Assembly: GCF_014634805.1 (NCBI RefSeq)
Contig: NZ_BMBS01000014.1
Span: forward strand, 1-46,211
Source: Leuconostoc falkenbergense
Lineage (GTDB): Bacteria > Bacillota > Bacilli > Lactobacillales > Lactobacillaceae
Direction of reading: 5' to 3'
DNA length: 46,211 nt
Position numbers and translations under genes: made by a program. This document shows positions 37,309 to 46,137 of the stretch, in pieces; the stretch's first letter is position 1, and every line of letters starts with the position of its first letter. Under the pieces are notes generated by a model that worked only from the letters and a program-made list of their open reading frames with translations, ran no database searches and was not told where the DNA came from.

Positions 37309-38042
37309 CAATTACATTAACTGATTTTGAAGGACCTATTGATTTATTACTTCATCTTATCAAAAAGTCAGAAATGGATATTTTCGACTTGCCAATTGCC
37401 GAAATTACAACACAATATTTAGATTTCATACGTACACAGCAAGCGATGCAGCTAGATGTTGCCAGCGAATATTTGGTTATGGCAGCAACGTTACTGCAAA
37501 TCAAATCCTATGATTTATTGCCAAATGATCCCGTAGAGACTGATTTTGAAGATGATGAGTATACTGATCCACGTGAAGAATTGATGTTGCAATTATTAAC
37601 TTATAAACAATTTCAAGTGGTGAGTGAAACGCTTCGAGAACGTGAACAATCGGATCAACAATCTTTTCCACGACTGCCAATGATGGCACCAGAAGATGTT
37701 GACCAAGAAATTGGCTTGGCACCGGGATTAGGACTAGTGGACTTGCAAATGGCATTTACGCATCTGCTGGCAAAAAAGCGGCAACAACAGCCAATCAGTC
37801 GACGCGTGGTCACTGAAAAGTATACAATTACTGATGCCGTTTTCAATATCCATCGTCATCTATTGGGTCAAAAGGTTGGTGATATGATTGCCTTTACAAC
37901 ATTTTTTGATGATGTTTATGAACGTGAACCGTTAGTCATGACGTTTTTAGCCTTGTTAGAAATGGCAAAAGCAGAGAAAATATCGTTACATCAGATGGAT
38001 TATGAACACGAAATTTTTGTAGAAATTGAGGATTTGGATTAA
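37275..38042 (+). CDS. scpA: Segregation and condensation protein A
   Basis: This 255-residue kleisin subunit of the SMC-ScpA-ScpB condensin has the N-terminal segment FEGPIDLLLHLIKKSEMDIFDLPIAEIT (about 19-46). Its winged-helix C terminus (about 175-250) contacts the SMC head. The acidic middle (ETDFEDDEYTDPREEL) is typical. The only usable start upstream of the conserved region is ATG 37275, which lies inside ribT. scpB follows after two bases. Confidence 0.94.
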   Translation: MEKVGIENNGLTITLTDFEGPIDLLLHLIKKSEMDIFDLPIAEITTQYLDFIRTQQAMQLDVASEYLVMAATLLQIKSYDLLPNDPVETDFEDDEYTDPREELMLQLLTYKQFQVVSETLREREQSDQQSFPRLPMMAPEDVDQEIGLAPGLGLVDLQMAFTHLLAKKRQQQPISRRVVTEKYTITDAVFNIHRHLLGQKVGDMIAFTTFFDDVYEREPLVMTFLALLEMAKAEKISLHQMDYEHEIFVEIEDLD

Positions 38043-38044
38043 AA

Positions 38045-38629
38045 ATGAATAATTTAAGTCAAATCGAAGCGTTACTCTTTGTGGCTGGAGACGAAGGTAT
38101 TTCTTTGCCGGATTTAGTCACGATGACCGGATTTGAGCAGACTGCGGTGATGGGGATTATAGATGACTTGGCAGCGAAATATGACAATGACTTAAGCTGT
38201 GCATTAGAAATTCGAGAAACCGATGGGAATTATCGTTTAGTGACTAAGCCGATGTTGGGAACAGTTGTCAAACAGTATTTTGAATCGCCAACTAATGCCA
38301 CTTTGTCACACGCACAATTAGAAACGCTTGTTATTGTTGCCTACCGCCAGCCGATTACGAGAATTGAAATTGACCAAATCCGTGGGGTTCGATCCTCTGG
38401 CACATTACAAAAATTAGCTATGCGACATTTAATTACAGAAGTTGGACGAAAAGAAGAACCCGGTCGACCAATTTTATATGGCACAACGGTCGACTTTTTG
38501 GACTACTTTGGTTTAAAAACAATTCAAGATCTGCCACCACTACCGGATTTGGACTCTTTGGACATTAATGATGATGCTGAGGGAGAATTATTTGCTAACC
38601 CATTTGCGGTTGAACCAGAAAGAAAGTGA
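38045..38629 (+). CDS. scpB: Segregation and condensation protein B
   Basis: This 194-residue partner of ScpA consists of two winged-helix domains. The family pattern is clear in IEALLFVAGDEGISLPDLV (about 6-24), in the central TLVIVAYRQPITRIEIDQIRGV (about 95-116) and in VGRKEEPGRPILYGTT (about 138-153). It binds ScpA as a dimer and regulates the SMC ATPase in chromosome segregation. It lies two bases after scpA and overlaps the next gene's possible GTG start. Confidence 0.95.
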   Translation: MNNLSQIEALLFVAGDEGISLPDLVTMTGFEQTAVMGIIDDLAAKYDNDLSCALEIRETDGNYRLVTKPMLGTVVKQYFESPTNATLSHAQLETLVIVAYRQPITRIEIDQIRGVRSSGTLQKLAMRHLITEVGRKEEPGRPILYGTTVDFLDYFGLKTIQDLPPLPDLDSLDINDDAEGELFANPFAVEPERK

Positions 38630-39387
38630 ATTTTGATATGCTTGAAGAACCACAACGTTTACAAAAAGTGATTGCCCAAGCGGGCTTAGCGTCGCGTCGC
38701 GGTGCTGAAGAGATGATTAGTCAGGGGCGGGTGCAAGTTAACGGGCAAACCGTCAACACATTAGGTGTTAAGGTCACACATGGTGATCACATTCAAGTTG
38801 ATGGTGCGCCTATCGAAGGTAGAGAGAAGCTCGTGTACTACTTGCTTAATAAACCCCGAGGTGTCGTGACCACAAATGACGATGAAAAGGGTCGCAAAAC
38901 AGTGCTTGATATTTTGGCAGATGTTGATCAACGCGTATATCCAGTTGGTCGTTTGGATTATGACACGACCGGGGCTTTGCTGCTGACAAACGATGGTCAA
39001 GTTGCCAATCAATTGATGCACCCAAAGTCTCAAGTTAATAAAACTTATATGGCCAAAGTCAAAGGTATTGCTACGGAAGCACAGCTGGCACCTTTGAGGA
39101 AAGGTGTTGTGATTAAGGGCCGTAAAACAGCACCAGCCCGCGTTGCAATCACACGAGTTGATCATGATAAAAAGACGAGCATGGTGCGATTGACAATTCA
39201 TGAAGGTCGTAATCATCAAGTTAAAAATATGCTAGCAAAAGTTGGTTTACCTGTTGAAAAATTGAAACGTGAGCAGTATGCTTTCTTTGATTTGATTGGG
39301 TTACAACCTGGTGAATATCGTAAATTAACAAATGCTGAAGTGAAACAACTGCAAGCACAAGATTATCGGATGTTGCGACGCAAGTAA
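38626..39387 (+). CDS. rluB: Ribosomal large subunit pseudouridine synthase B
   Basis: This 253-residue pseudouridine synthase of the RsuA/RluB group modifies 23S rRNA. The N-terminal S4 RNA-binding domain (RLQKVIAQAGLASRRGAEEM) is followed by the catalytic domain. Its motif VGRLDYDTTGALLLTNDG contains the catalytic Asp, and HEGRNHQVKNM is also present. The start is either GTG 38626, overlapping the scpB stop as GTGA, or ATG 38638 (MLEEPQRLQ). Neither has a strong ribosome site. The xerD-ribT-scpAB-rluB order is conserved in related bacteria. Confidence 0.93.
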   Translation: MNFDMLEEPQRLQKVIAQAGLASRRGAEEMISQGRVQVNGQTVNTLGVKVTHGDHIQVDGAPIEGREKLVYYLLNKPRGVVTTNDDEKGRKTVLDILADVDQRVYPVGRLDYDTTGALLLTNDGQVANQLMHPKSQVNKTYMAKVKGIATEAQLAPLRKGVVIKGRKTAPARVAITRVDHDKKTSMVRLTIHEGRNHQVKNMLAKVGLPVEKLKREQYAFFDLIGLQPGEYRKLTNAEVKQLQAQDYRMLRRK

Positions 39388-39401
39388 TTTCGTGGTATCA
39401 T
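39373..39401 (+). promoter_or_regulatory. Promoter of the FMN riboswitch-ribU transcript
   Basis: The -35 box TTGCGA (39373-39378) and the -10 box TATCAT (39396-39401) are 17 bases apart and overlap the end of rluB. The start would be near 39408, a dozen bases before the riboswitch. Confidence 0.6.
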
Positions 39402-39420
39402 TTACTCAAATTGAATATGA

Positions 39421-39551
39421 ACTTCAGGGTCAGGTGTAAATCCTAACCGGCGGTGAGACATAGTATTTTAAAAATGGTAAGCCCGCGACCTGCGCAAGCA
39501 GTTGATTTGGTCAAAATCCAAAGCCGACCGTACAGTCGGGTATAAAGAAGT
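39421..39551 (+). ncRNA. FMN riboswitch (RFN element)
   Basis: The conserved core is easily read: CTTCAGGGTCAGGTGTAAAT near the 5' end, CCGGCGGTGA, GCCCGCGACC, GATTTGGT, CCAAAGCCGACCGTACAGTC, and a closing AAAGAAG that pairs back with the 5' CTTC. It senses flavin mononucleotide and controls the riboflavin transporter gene downstream. Confidence 0.95.
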
Positions 39552-39565
39552 CTAAAAAGAAAGTG

Positions 39566-39609
39566 AAAACTGCCTTTTTGTTGTACCCTGACAAATTGCG
39601 CAGTTTTTT
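39566..39609 (+). terminator. Riboswitch-controlled attenuator before ribU
   Basis: AAAACTGC (39566-39573) pairs with GCAGTTTT (39600-39607), with an inner TTTGT/ACAAA stem, followed by T residues. It sits 15 bases after the aptamer, so FMN binding probably favours this terminator. Confidence 0.65.
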
Positions 39610-39646
39610 GATTTGGTCAATGAGCACCAAGTTAAGAGGAAAAAAT

Positions 39647-40234
39647 ATGTTACTAACAACAACACCAGTTCAACGTGTACAACGTTTAACTTTGATTGCA
39701 ATTTTAAGCGCTATTTCTTTTGGGTTAATGCTTTTCCCACAATTGCCCTTAATACCAGGTGCTGATTTTTTGAAACTAGACTTTTCAATCGTTCCAATTA
39801 TAATCGCACTAAGTTGGTTAGGCATGACCGCAGCAATTTGGGTTGTATTTTTAAGAACAATCTTAAAACTCATTTTAGCAAATGAGGGTGTCAACACTTA
39901 TCTGGGTTTGCCTGTTAATGTGGCTGTCGTGTTAACTTTTATTCTGGCCTTAGGGTTAATGATGTCACAGAAAATGCAATGGCATCAAAAATTAATTGCT
40001 ATGGTAATCAGCGTGATTGCAATTACTGTTGTAGCCATGATCATTAATTGGTTAGTTGCAATACCGTTGTATGCAACTTTTGCGAATTTTGACATTAACC
40101 GTCTGATTGGTATCAAAACTTATTTATTTGGTATGGTAATGCCATTTAACCTGATTCAAGGCATTATTTGGTTTGTGACAGGTGAAATTGTAAAAGCCAG
40201 TTTGACGCCTTTATGGCACAAAATTGTTTCTTAA
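39647..40234 (+). CDS. ribU: Riboflavin ECF transporter S component
   Basis: This 195-residue, six-span membrane protein binds riboflavin and works with the shared energy-coupling module (EcfA, EcfA', EcfT, not in this window). ATG 39647 follows AAGAGGA; an in-frame ATG 28 codons upstream lies inside the attenuator and is rejected. The region FLKLDFSIVPIIIALSWLGM (about 43-62) carries the usual ECF S-component pattern before the EcfT contact helices. The FMN riboswitch upstream confirms the substrate. Confidence 0.94.
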   Translation: MLLTTTPVQRVQRLTLIAILSAISFGLMLFPQLPLIPGADFLKLDFSIVPIIIALSWLGMTAAIWVVFLRTILKLILANEGVNTYLGLPVNVAVVLTFILALGLMMSQKMQWHQKLIAMVISVIAITVVAMIINWLVAIPLYATFANFDINRLIGIKTYLFGMVMPFNLIQGIIWFVTGEIVKASLTPLWHKIVS

Positions 40235-40309
40235 TAAAACGTTATCAAAAAACAATGTGGGGATGTGGTAAAATCTTATTTGAATGAATAAATATGGAGG
40301 TCGTTTAAT

Positions 40310-40852
40310 ATGAACGATTATGACCCAAATAACATGAGCCGATCCAATCGGCCCAAAAATAAAAAGATTGAACCTAAGTTTGCGAGAACATCTGATTCAA
40401 AGTCTGAAAATAAAGGGCTGCGAGTTGCCTTAATTGTATTGGGTTTGGTCATTCTATCAGCTTTCCCAGTTTACGGCTTCTTCAGCAACCACAAAGGTTC
40501 TACGCCGCAAACCGTTTCGTCATCAAGTCAACACAAATCCTCAACCCAAAAATCATCTAGCAGTACTTCTACTTCTTCTGAAACAACTTCTTCTGACAGT
40601 AGTGTTTCCAGCTCTTCACAATCAGAAGCAAGCAGCAGTTCCGAAAGTACAACCGATGATGAAACTGCCGCTTCATCATCAAGTTCAGCATCATCAAGTG
40701 CTACCACTACAGCCGTTTTGGGCACCAGCCAAACATTGTATAATTTTGCAGTCACACACGGTCTAACAACTGATCAAGTTATTGCTTTGAATCCTGGTTT
40801 GACGGTTGACAACTACACGCAATATGCTGGCACTGCGTTGAATATTCAATAA
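40310..40852 (+). CDS. Membrane-anchored LysM domain protein
   Basis: This 180-residue protein has a short basic cytoplasmic start, one membrane span (VALIVLGLVILSAFPVYGFF, about 39-58), a Ser/Thr-rich linker (about 65-130) and a C-terminal LysM domain (TLYNFAVTHGLTTDQVIALN onward, about 141-180). LysM binds peptidoglycan, so it probably spans the membrane and touches the wall. Similar proteins are common between ribU/ebsA-type genes and cmk in lactic acid bacteria. GGAGG precedes the start. No catalytic domain is present. Confidence 0.85.
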   Translation: MNDYDPNNMSRSNRPKNKKIEPKFARTSDSKSENKGLRVALIVLGLVILSAFPVYGFFSNHKGSTPQTVSSSSQHKSSTQKSSSSTSTSSETTSSDSSVSSSSQSEASSSSESTTDDETAASSSSSASSSATTTAVLGTSQTLYNFAVTHGLTTDQVIALNPGLTVDNYTQYAGTALNIQ

Positions 40853-40867
40853 TTAAGGATGACGATG

Positions 40868-41542
40868 ATGACAAATATTCAAATTGCAATTGACGGACCA
40901 GCATCAGCAGGAAAGTCGACAATTGCTAAAATTCTAGCAAGTAACTTAAAATACGTGTATGTTGATACAGGGGCAATGTATCGCACTATTACATTGGCTG
41001 CCAAGCAAGCCGGAATTTCTTATGATGATGAGCAAAGTATCACCGAACTGCTCGACACTACCGATATTCGTTTCGAGCCGGGTACGCCTGTGCAACATGT
41101 GTTCCTAAATAATCAAGAAGTCACATCATTGATTCGCTCAACAGAAGTAACGAACAATGTGTCACTCGTTTCTTCATACGCCGCTGTTAGAGAAAATTTG
41201 GTTGAGCGTCAACGAGCTATTGCCAGCCATGATAACGTTATTATGGATGGTCGTGACATTGGTACAACTGTATTACCAAAAGCGCAAGTCAAAATCTTTT
41301 TAGTAGCTAGTGTCGAAGAACGTGCCCAACGCCGCTATCGAGAAAATGTTTTCAAGGGAATTGCGACCGATTTAGATACACTGAGAAAAGAAATAGAAAC
41401 GCGCGATTATAAAGATTCTCATCGCCAAATAAGTCCTTTGGTTCAAGCAAAGGATGCAATCCTAGTCGACACAACTGGACAAACGATTGAACAAGTGGTT
41501 GATGAAATTACAGAAATCATCAAAAATTCATTGAACTTATAA
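40868..41542 (+). CDS. cmk: Cytidylate kinase
   Basis: This 224-residue kinase phosphorylates CMP and dCMP. I place the start at ATG 40868 ([18 protein letters not shown]), eight bases after AAGGA; two in-frame ATG codons at 40859 and 40865 are closer to the site. The P-loop is GPASAGKST (about 9-17). [27 protein letters not shown] (substrate site) and [18 protein letters not shown] complete the family pattern. It lies just before rpsA, a conserved arrangement. Confidence 0.95.
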   Translation: MTNIQIAIDGPASAGKSTIAKILASNLKYVYVDTGAMYRTITLAAKQAGISYDDEQSITELLDTTDIRFEPGTPVQHVFLNNQEVTSLIRSTEVTNNVSLVSSYAAVRENLVERQRAIASHDNVIMDGRDIGTTVLPKAQVKIFLVASVEERAQRRYRENVFKGIATDLDTLRKEIETRDYKDSHRQISPLVQAKDAILVDTTGQTIEQVVDEITEIIKNSLNL

Positions 41543-41545
41543 TTT

Positions 41546-41568
41546 ACACGGTTTAAACCGTGTTTTTT
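41546..41568 (+). terminator. Intrinsic terminator after cmk
   Basis: The perfect palindrome ACACGGTTTAAACCGTGT (41546-41563) is followed by a run of T to 41568. The practical hairpin is a 6-bp stem with a TTTAAA loop. Confidence 0.8.
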
Positions 41569-41637
41569 ACTATACAAGAGTTGAAATATTTGGTACACTA
41601 TATTCATAGTGTAAATTGTAGGAGGACGTTTGACGTC

Positions 41638-42831
41638 ATGAGTGAAACAAACAACGAGCTTTTAGCAGCTCTTGAAAGTGCAGATCAAATTAAGGTAGGA
41701 GATGTCGTTACTGGTGAGGTATTAGCCATTGATAACGATAACCAAGCAGTTATTGGTTTGCATACCGGTGAAGAAGGAGTTGTGCCAGCACGTGAGTACT
41801 CAGACGATCGTAACATCAACCTGGCAGACGAATTAAAAGTTGGGGACAGCGTTGAAGCTGTTGTCATCTCTAATGTTACAAGCGACAAAGAAGGTGTTGC
41901 GTACTTGCTATCAAAGAAGCGTTTAGAAGCACGTAAGGCATGGGAAAACTTGTCATTTGCTGAAGGGGACACTGTTGATGCAAAAGTTATCAATGCGGTC
42001 CGCGGTGGCTTAATTGTTGATGTCAATGGTGTTCGCGGCTTTGTCCCAGCATCAATGGTTGCTGATCGTTTCGTTTCAGATTTGAATCAATTCAAGAATA
42101 AAGATATTAAAGCGCAAGTTATTGAAATTGATGCTTCAAAAGCACGCTTGATTTTGTCACGTAAGGCTGTTGCTGCACAAGAACGTGCTGCACAATTAGC
42201 AGAAGCATTTGCTAAGTTAACAGTTGGAGAAGTTGTTGAAGGTAAAGTTGCTCGTTTGACTGACTTTGGTGCTTTCGTTGACTTGGGTGGCGTTGATGGG
42301 TTGGTCCACGTATCAGAAATTTCACATGATCGTGTTAAGAACCCAGCGGACGTTTTGACAAAGGGTGAAGTCGTTAACGTTAAAATCTTGGCATTGGATT
42401 CTGAAAAGGGTCGTATTTCATTGTCAATCAAAGCAACACAACCTGGTCCATGGGACAAGGTTGCCGAAGAAGCACCAGCCGGTACTGTACTTGAAGGTAC
42501 AGTAAAGCGCGTTAAAGACTTTGGTGCCTTTGTTGAAATTTTCCCTGGCATTGAAGGTCTTGTCCATGTGTCACAAATTTCACACAAGCGCATTGAAAAC
42601 CCATCAGACGTTTTGAAGTCAGGTGATAAGGTTAAAGTTCAAGTGCTTGATGTTAAGCCTGCAGAAGAACGCATTTCATTGTCAATGAAGGCTTTGGAAG
42701 AAAAGCCAGAACGCGAAGATCGCGGTAATGCAAACGATGGTTCAGCTTCACGTGCCGATATTGCTGCTTACAAGCAACAAGAGGACGATTCAGCTGCAAC
42801 TTTGGGCGACATTTTTGATGGTAAGTTCTAA
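41638..42831 (+). CDS. rpsA: 30S ribosomal protein S1 homologue
   Basis: This 397-residue protein has four S1 RNA-binding domains, roughly at 17-88, 105-172, 190-260 and 275-350, the Gram-positive form. The last two contain the consensus ATG-free motifs LTDFGAFVDLGGVDGLVHVS and VKDFGAFVEIFPGIEGLVHV. ATG 41638 (MSETNNELLAAL) follows AGGAGG; a longer frame to 41560 runs through the cmk terminator and is rejected. A small inverted repeat (ACACTA...TAGTGT, 41595-41612) lies in the leader and could be part of autocontrol. Confidence 0.95.
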   Translation: MSETNNELLAALESADQIKVGDVVTGEVLAIDNDNQAVIGLHTGEEGVVPAREYSDDRNINLADELKVGDSVEAVVISNVTSDKEGVAYLLSKKRLEARKAWENLSFAEGDTVDAKVINAVRGGLIVDVNGVRGFVPASMVADRFVSDLNQFKNKDIKAQVIEIDASKARLILSRKAVAAQERAAQLAEAFAKLTVGEVVEGKVARLTDFGAFVDLGGVDGLVHVSEISHDRVKNPADVLTKGEVVNVKILALDSEKGRISLSIKATQPGPWDKVAEEAPAGTVLEGTVKRVKDFGAFVEIFPGIEGLVHVSQISHKRIENPSDVLKSGDKVKVQVLDVKPAEERISLSMKALEEKPEREDRGNANDGSASRADIAAYKQQEDDSAATLGDIFDGKF

Positions 42832-42843
42832 GAATTCTTATTG

Positions 42844-42872
42844 AAAAGAACTGGTTCGCCAGTTCTTTTTTT
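42844..42872 (+). terminator. Intrinsic terminator after rpsA
   Basis: AAAAGAACTGG-TTCG-CCAGTTCTTTT forms an 11-bp stem with a UUCG tetraloop and a T run to 42872. Confidence 0.92.
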
Positions 42873-42903
42873 ATGATAATGCAATATAAAAGGAGGTGCT
42901 AAT

Positions 42904-44214
42904 ATGTCTGCACCAATAGTAGCGATTGTTGGTCGTCCAAATGTCGGAAAATCAACTATTTTTAATCGTATGGCTGGAGAACGTATCGCTATCGTAGAAG
43001 ATATGCCTGGCGTGACCCGTGATCGACTTTATGCATCAGCTGAATGGTTGAATTACGATTTTCGAATGATTGATACTGGTGGTATTGAAATTGGTGATGC
43101 ACCGTTTCTAGCTGAAATCAGGGGCCAAGTTGAATTGGCTCTGGATGAAGCAGACGTTATTGTCATGGTTGTTTCTGGTAGAGAAGGTTTGACAGAGGCG
43201 GATGAAGTTGTCGCTAAAATGCTATATAAAACCGACAAACCTGTTGTTCTAGCGGTTAACAAGGTTGATAATCCAGAAATGCGTAATGATATCTATGATT
43301 TTTATGCACTCGGTTTAGGGGATCCATTCCCAGTTTCTGGTTCTCACGGTATTGGTCTTGGTGATTTATTAGATGAAGTAGTTAAACATTTTCCTGATGA
43401 AGCTGCTGAACAAGAAGATGAAGCCATCAGATTCAGTATTATTGGTCGTCCAAACGTCGGAAAATCTTCAATTGTAAATGCAATGCTGGGCGAAAAAAGA
43501 GTCATTGTGTCTGACATTGAAGGCACGACACGTGACGCTATCGATACCCGTTTTGTGACACCAGATGGTGATGAATTCGTGATGGTTGACACCGCTGGTA
43601 TGAGAAAACGTGGTAAGATCTATGAAAATACTGAAAAATATTCAGTAATGCGAGCGATGAAAGCCATTGATGATAGTAACGTTATCTTAATGGTACTTGA
43701 TGCTGAAGCTGGTATTCGAGAACAAGATAAGCATGTGGCTGGCTTTGCACATGATGCTGGCCGTGCGATGATTATTGTTGTAAACAAGTGGGATGCAATT
43801 GAAAAAGATGATCACACGATGTCTGATTTTGAAAATTTGATTCGGGATGAATTCAAATTTTTGGACTATGCACCGATTGTTTTTGTGTCAGCCAAAACGG
43901 GACAACGTTTAGACAGATTGCCTCAGTTGGTAAAGGATGTCGATGATAACCATCGAAAGCGAATTGGATCGTCAACCTTGAATGATGTCATTATGGACGC
44001 TATTGCAATTAATCCGACGCCTTCGGATAATGGTAGACGCTTGCGTGTTTACTATGCGACACAAGTAGCAGTTCAGCCACCAACATTTGTTATATTTGTT
44101 AATGATGTTGAGCTAATGCACTTTTCTTATGAGCGTTTCCTTGAAAATAAAATACGAGAGGCCTTTGACTTCACGGGAACACCGATTAAGCTAATCGTTC
44201 GTGCAAGAAAGTAA
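42904..44214 (+). CDS. der: Ribosome-associated GTPase Der (EngA)
   Basis: This 436-residue protein has two consecutive GTPase domains and a C-terminal KH-like domain. Domain one has GRPNVGKST (about 8-16), DTGGIE and NKVD. Domain two has GRPNVGKSS (about 182-190), [10 protein letters not shown] and NKWDAIEKD. The KH-like part runs from about 350 to the end ([20 protein letters not shown]). Der is essential for 50S subunit assembly. AGGAGG precedes the ATG. Confidence 0.97.
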   Translation: MSAPIVAIVGRPNVGKSTIFNRMAGERIAIVEDMPGVTRDRLYASAEWLNYDFRMIDTGGIEIGDAPFLAEIRGQVELALDEADVIVMVVSGREGLTEADEVVAKMLYKTDKPVVLAVNKVDNPEMRNDIYDFYALGLGDPFPVSGSHGIGLGDLLDEVVKHFPDEAAEQEDEAIRFSIIGRPNVGKSSIVNAMLGEKRVIVSDIEGTTRDAIDTRFVTPDGDEFVMVDTAGMRKRGKIYENTEKYSVMRAMKAIDDSNVILMVLDAEAGIREQDKHVAGFAHDAGRAMIIVVNKWDAIEKDDHTMSDFENLIRDEFKFLDYAPIVFVSAKTGQRLDRLPQLVKDVDDNHRKRIGSSTLNDVIMDAIAINPTPSDNGRRLRVYYATQVAVQPPTFVIFVNDVELMHFSYERFLENKIREAFDFTGTPIKLIVRARK

Positions 44215-44286
44215 TTTGATTTCATTAATATTGAAATTATGTAACGTAAGTATTACGAAATGCTGAAGACCCTTGATAACACTACA

Positions 44287-44359
44287 CATAAGCGCTTTCT
44301 TGTGTTATTCTAAGTACATGAAATAATGTTTCGACAAATTTCACACGGCGCTTTGCGCC
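44287..44359 (+). promoter_or_regulatory. hup leader region: cre-like site and short hairpin
   Basis: The 176 bases between der and hup hold CATAAGCGCTTTCT (44287-44300), which resembles a catabolite-response element with an AAGCGCTT core. They also hold a 5-bp hairpin GGCGC-TTT-GCGCC (44347-44359) in the presumed leader. A promoter is expected here, but I cannot fix its boxes with confidence. Confidence 0.4.
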
Positions 44360-44390
44360 AATCATAAAATAACTCTCAGGAGAAAAGAAC

Positions 44391-44666
44391 ATGGCAAATA
44401 AGCAAGAATTAGTAGATTCAGTTGCAAAGGCAACTGGTTTGACAAAGAAAGATGCTGTCGCATCAGTTGATGCTGTCTTTGCATCAATTGAAGCAGCTTT
44501 GAAAAAGGGCGAAAAGGTTCAATTGATTGGCTTCGGTAACTTTGAAGTTCGTGATCGTGCAGCTCGTAAGGGCCGTAACCCACAAACTGGTGAAGAAATC
44601 GAAATCGCTGCTTCAAAGGTTCCTGCATTCAAGCCTGGTAAAGCCTTGAAGGACGCCGTTAAGTAA
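44391..44666 (+). CDS. hup: DNA-binding protein HU
   Basis: This 91-residue nucleoid protein starts [20 protein letters not shown], with the beta-arm region [20 protein letters not shown] (about 48-67) that embraces DNA. It ends [14 protein letters not shown]. The length and motifs are those of the single bacillar HU. AGGAGA precedes the ATG. It is monocistronic, bounded by its own leader and a strong terminator. Confidence 0.97.
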   Translation: MANKQELVDSVAKATGLTKKDAVASVDAVFASIEAALKKGEKVQLIGFGNFEVRDRAARKGRNPQTGEEIEIAASKVPAFKPGKALKDAVK

Positions 44667-44681
44667 TATATATCCCAATTA

Positions 44682-44716
44682 AAAAGAGTAAGCTTCTGGT
44701 AAGCTTACTCTTTTTT
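44682..44716 (+). terminator. Intrinsic terminator after hup
   Basis: AAAAGAGTAAGCTT (44682-44695) and AAGCTTACTCTTTT (44701-44714) form a perfect 14-bp stem with a 5-base loop. The T run continues to 44716. Confidence 0.92.
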
Positions 44717-44913
44717 ATATGAAAAATATTGTTAAGTCGTGTGTCCATGAAACTATTTTGGTAAAAAAATAGCTGCATTCACAGTGTTGTCTTTGATTCA
44801 ATTTAGACCGAAGCTGCTATAACTTTAAAGTAACTAAGATAAATATCTAATATGATACCGTAACTTATTGTATGTAGCTGATTTATAAATTCAGTCGAAT
44901 TATGATATATTCC

Positions 44914-44946
44914 AAACGCATTTAGTTTAATCTGAATGCGTTTTTT
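44914..44946 (+). terminator. Orphan intrinsic terminator in the gap between hup and the AraC gene
   Basis: AAACGCATT (44914-44922) pairs with AATGCGTTT (44935-44943), followed by T residues to 44946 on the plus strand. The hup transcript already ends at 44716, and I see no ORF with a ribosome site in 44717-44913. It may terminate a small RNA or an unseen transcript, or simply serve as the 3' end of the convergent AraC-type gene. Confidence 0.6.
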
Positions 44947-44960
44947 GTAGTCTAGTATCT

Positions 44961-46073
44961 TTAGTCGTCGAGCGGTCTAGTAATAAAATGTTTTCTGAAA
45001 TGATTTGGTGTGACACCGGTCACTTTTTTAAATGTTTTGACAAAATAGGTAGCTGTTGAGATTGATAGCAATTCAGCAATTTCTAGTAGTGACAGATTGG
45101 AAGCAATCAAGAGTTCTTTGGCTGTTTCGACTTTAGTCTGTCGAATAAATTGTGTGATTGTGACACCGTATTCTTTTTTAAAAGCAGGATTTAGTGTTTT
45201 TTTCGAAGCATTTAATCCAGTAGCAATGTCGTCTAGAGTAATATTTTCTCTGATATGTTGTTTAATGTATTGCTTAATTCTTTGGTGTAATGGTAGAAAA
45301 TTATTGAATCGATATTGTTTAATCACACTGAAATAGTGCCATGAAATTTCCTTAATGGTTTGAAAAAAGTTTAAAAATTGTGGTGATAATTCGACTTCCT
45401 GCACTAAACTATATTGCAATTGAAAAGCTAATTTAGCTGGGTAACCCCATTGGATAATTGCACGATTTAAAATTGATATGTAAGAAATAAGAGTATTCTT
45501 CTCTCCTCGAATAATATTGTTAGCTGTTAAATGTTCAGCAACTAGATTAAATTCTGCTAAGCTGTCCAATGCTGTGCTCAACTGATCTTTTTTTGAGTAC
45601 ACAATTGCTTTAATAATGTCAGTTTCTGTGTCAAAAAATAATTGTGAATCAAACGGTACAAAATGACGAGTCTTAACAGGTTTTTTGTTATCAATTTTTA
45701 AAATATAAATGTCTTCATCGGGTGCTTCCACAGTGTTGTACATTGTAAAAATGATTTGTGCAATCGTTTTTAAATTCTGTAATGAGTGTAAATGTATTAG
45801 TTCGTTGTCATCAGTGAAGTTTTTTTTGTATAAAAATGAGAAGCAGATTAATTGAGTTGGATTAATTTTACATACAACAACGTGTCCTAAATCATAATCA
45901 ACTGACGTATACGAATGGGATAACACTAAATCTAGTTTGTTCAATAAAAAATCATGAATATCATTATTGGAATCACGATTATTTTTGTATAAAAAGTTTG
46001 TAGTATGCTGGACACTATCCAAAAAGATGACATCAGCATTTAATATTTTTGCTAGTTTTGCAATGTTATTCAT
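44961..46073 (-). CDS. AraC-family transcriptional regulator
   Basis: This 370-residue protein uses ATG 46073 (MNNIAKLAKI), preceded by TAGGAGTG; an upstream ATG has no such site. The C-terminal AraC domain (about 265-365) contains both helix-turn-helix units: ITLDDIATGLNASKKTLNPA and LSLLEIAELLSISTATYFVK, then the KTFKKVTGVTPNHFRKHF end. The N-terminal 260 residues match no sensor domain that I recognise and contain no membrane span. The gene is more AT rich than its neighbours and lies directly beside an IS30-type element, so it may have been acquired. Its targets cannot be inferred. Confidence 0.82.
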   Translation of the reverse strand: MNNIAKLAKILNADVIFLDSVQHTTNFLYKNNRDSNNDIHDFLLNKLDLVLSHSYTSVDYDLGHVVVCKINPTQLICFSFLYKKNFTDDNELIHLHSLQNLKTIAQIIFTMYNTVEAPDEDIYILKIDNKKPVKTRHFVPFDSQLFFDTETDIIKAIVYSKKDQLSTALDSLAEFNLVAEHLTANNIIRGEKNTLISYISILNRAIIQWGYPAKLAFQLQYSLVQEVELSPQFLNFFQTIKEISWHYFSVIKQYRFNNFLPLHQRIKQYIKQHIRENITLDDIATGLNASKKTLNPAFKKEYGVTITQFIRQTKVETAKELLIASNLSLLEIAELLSISTATYFVKTFKKVTGVTPNHFRKHFITRPLDD

Positions 46074-46137
46074 CAACACTCCTAGTTTATTCATTTATAA
46101 TGACCAGAAAATTGAAACTAAAAGATATGTATTCGGT

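Noticed and set aside
39563-39646. N-terminal extension of RibU
   Set aside because: It would be encoded inside the riboswitch attenuator; the ATG at 39647 has a ribosome site and gives the normal RibU size.
40528-40755. Antisense frame in the LysM gene
   Set aside because: It arises from the Ser-rich repeat codons of the linker read backwards.
41560-41637. Extended start for S1
   Set aside because: The extension runs through the cmk terminator; ATG 41638 has AGGAGG and the normal sequence.
42087-42593. 168-codon open frame antisense to rpsA
   Set aside because: It is an overlap artefact of the S1 repeats: no ribosome site, biased composition, and rpsA is certain.
44717-44770. 17-codon ORF after the hup terminator
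   Set aside because: There is no Shine-Dalgarno and it begins in the terminator T run.
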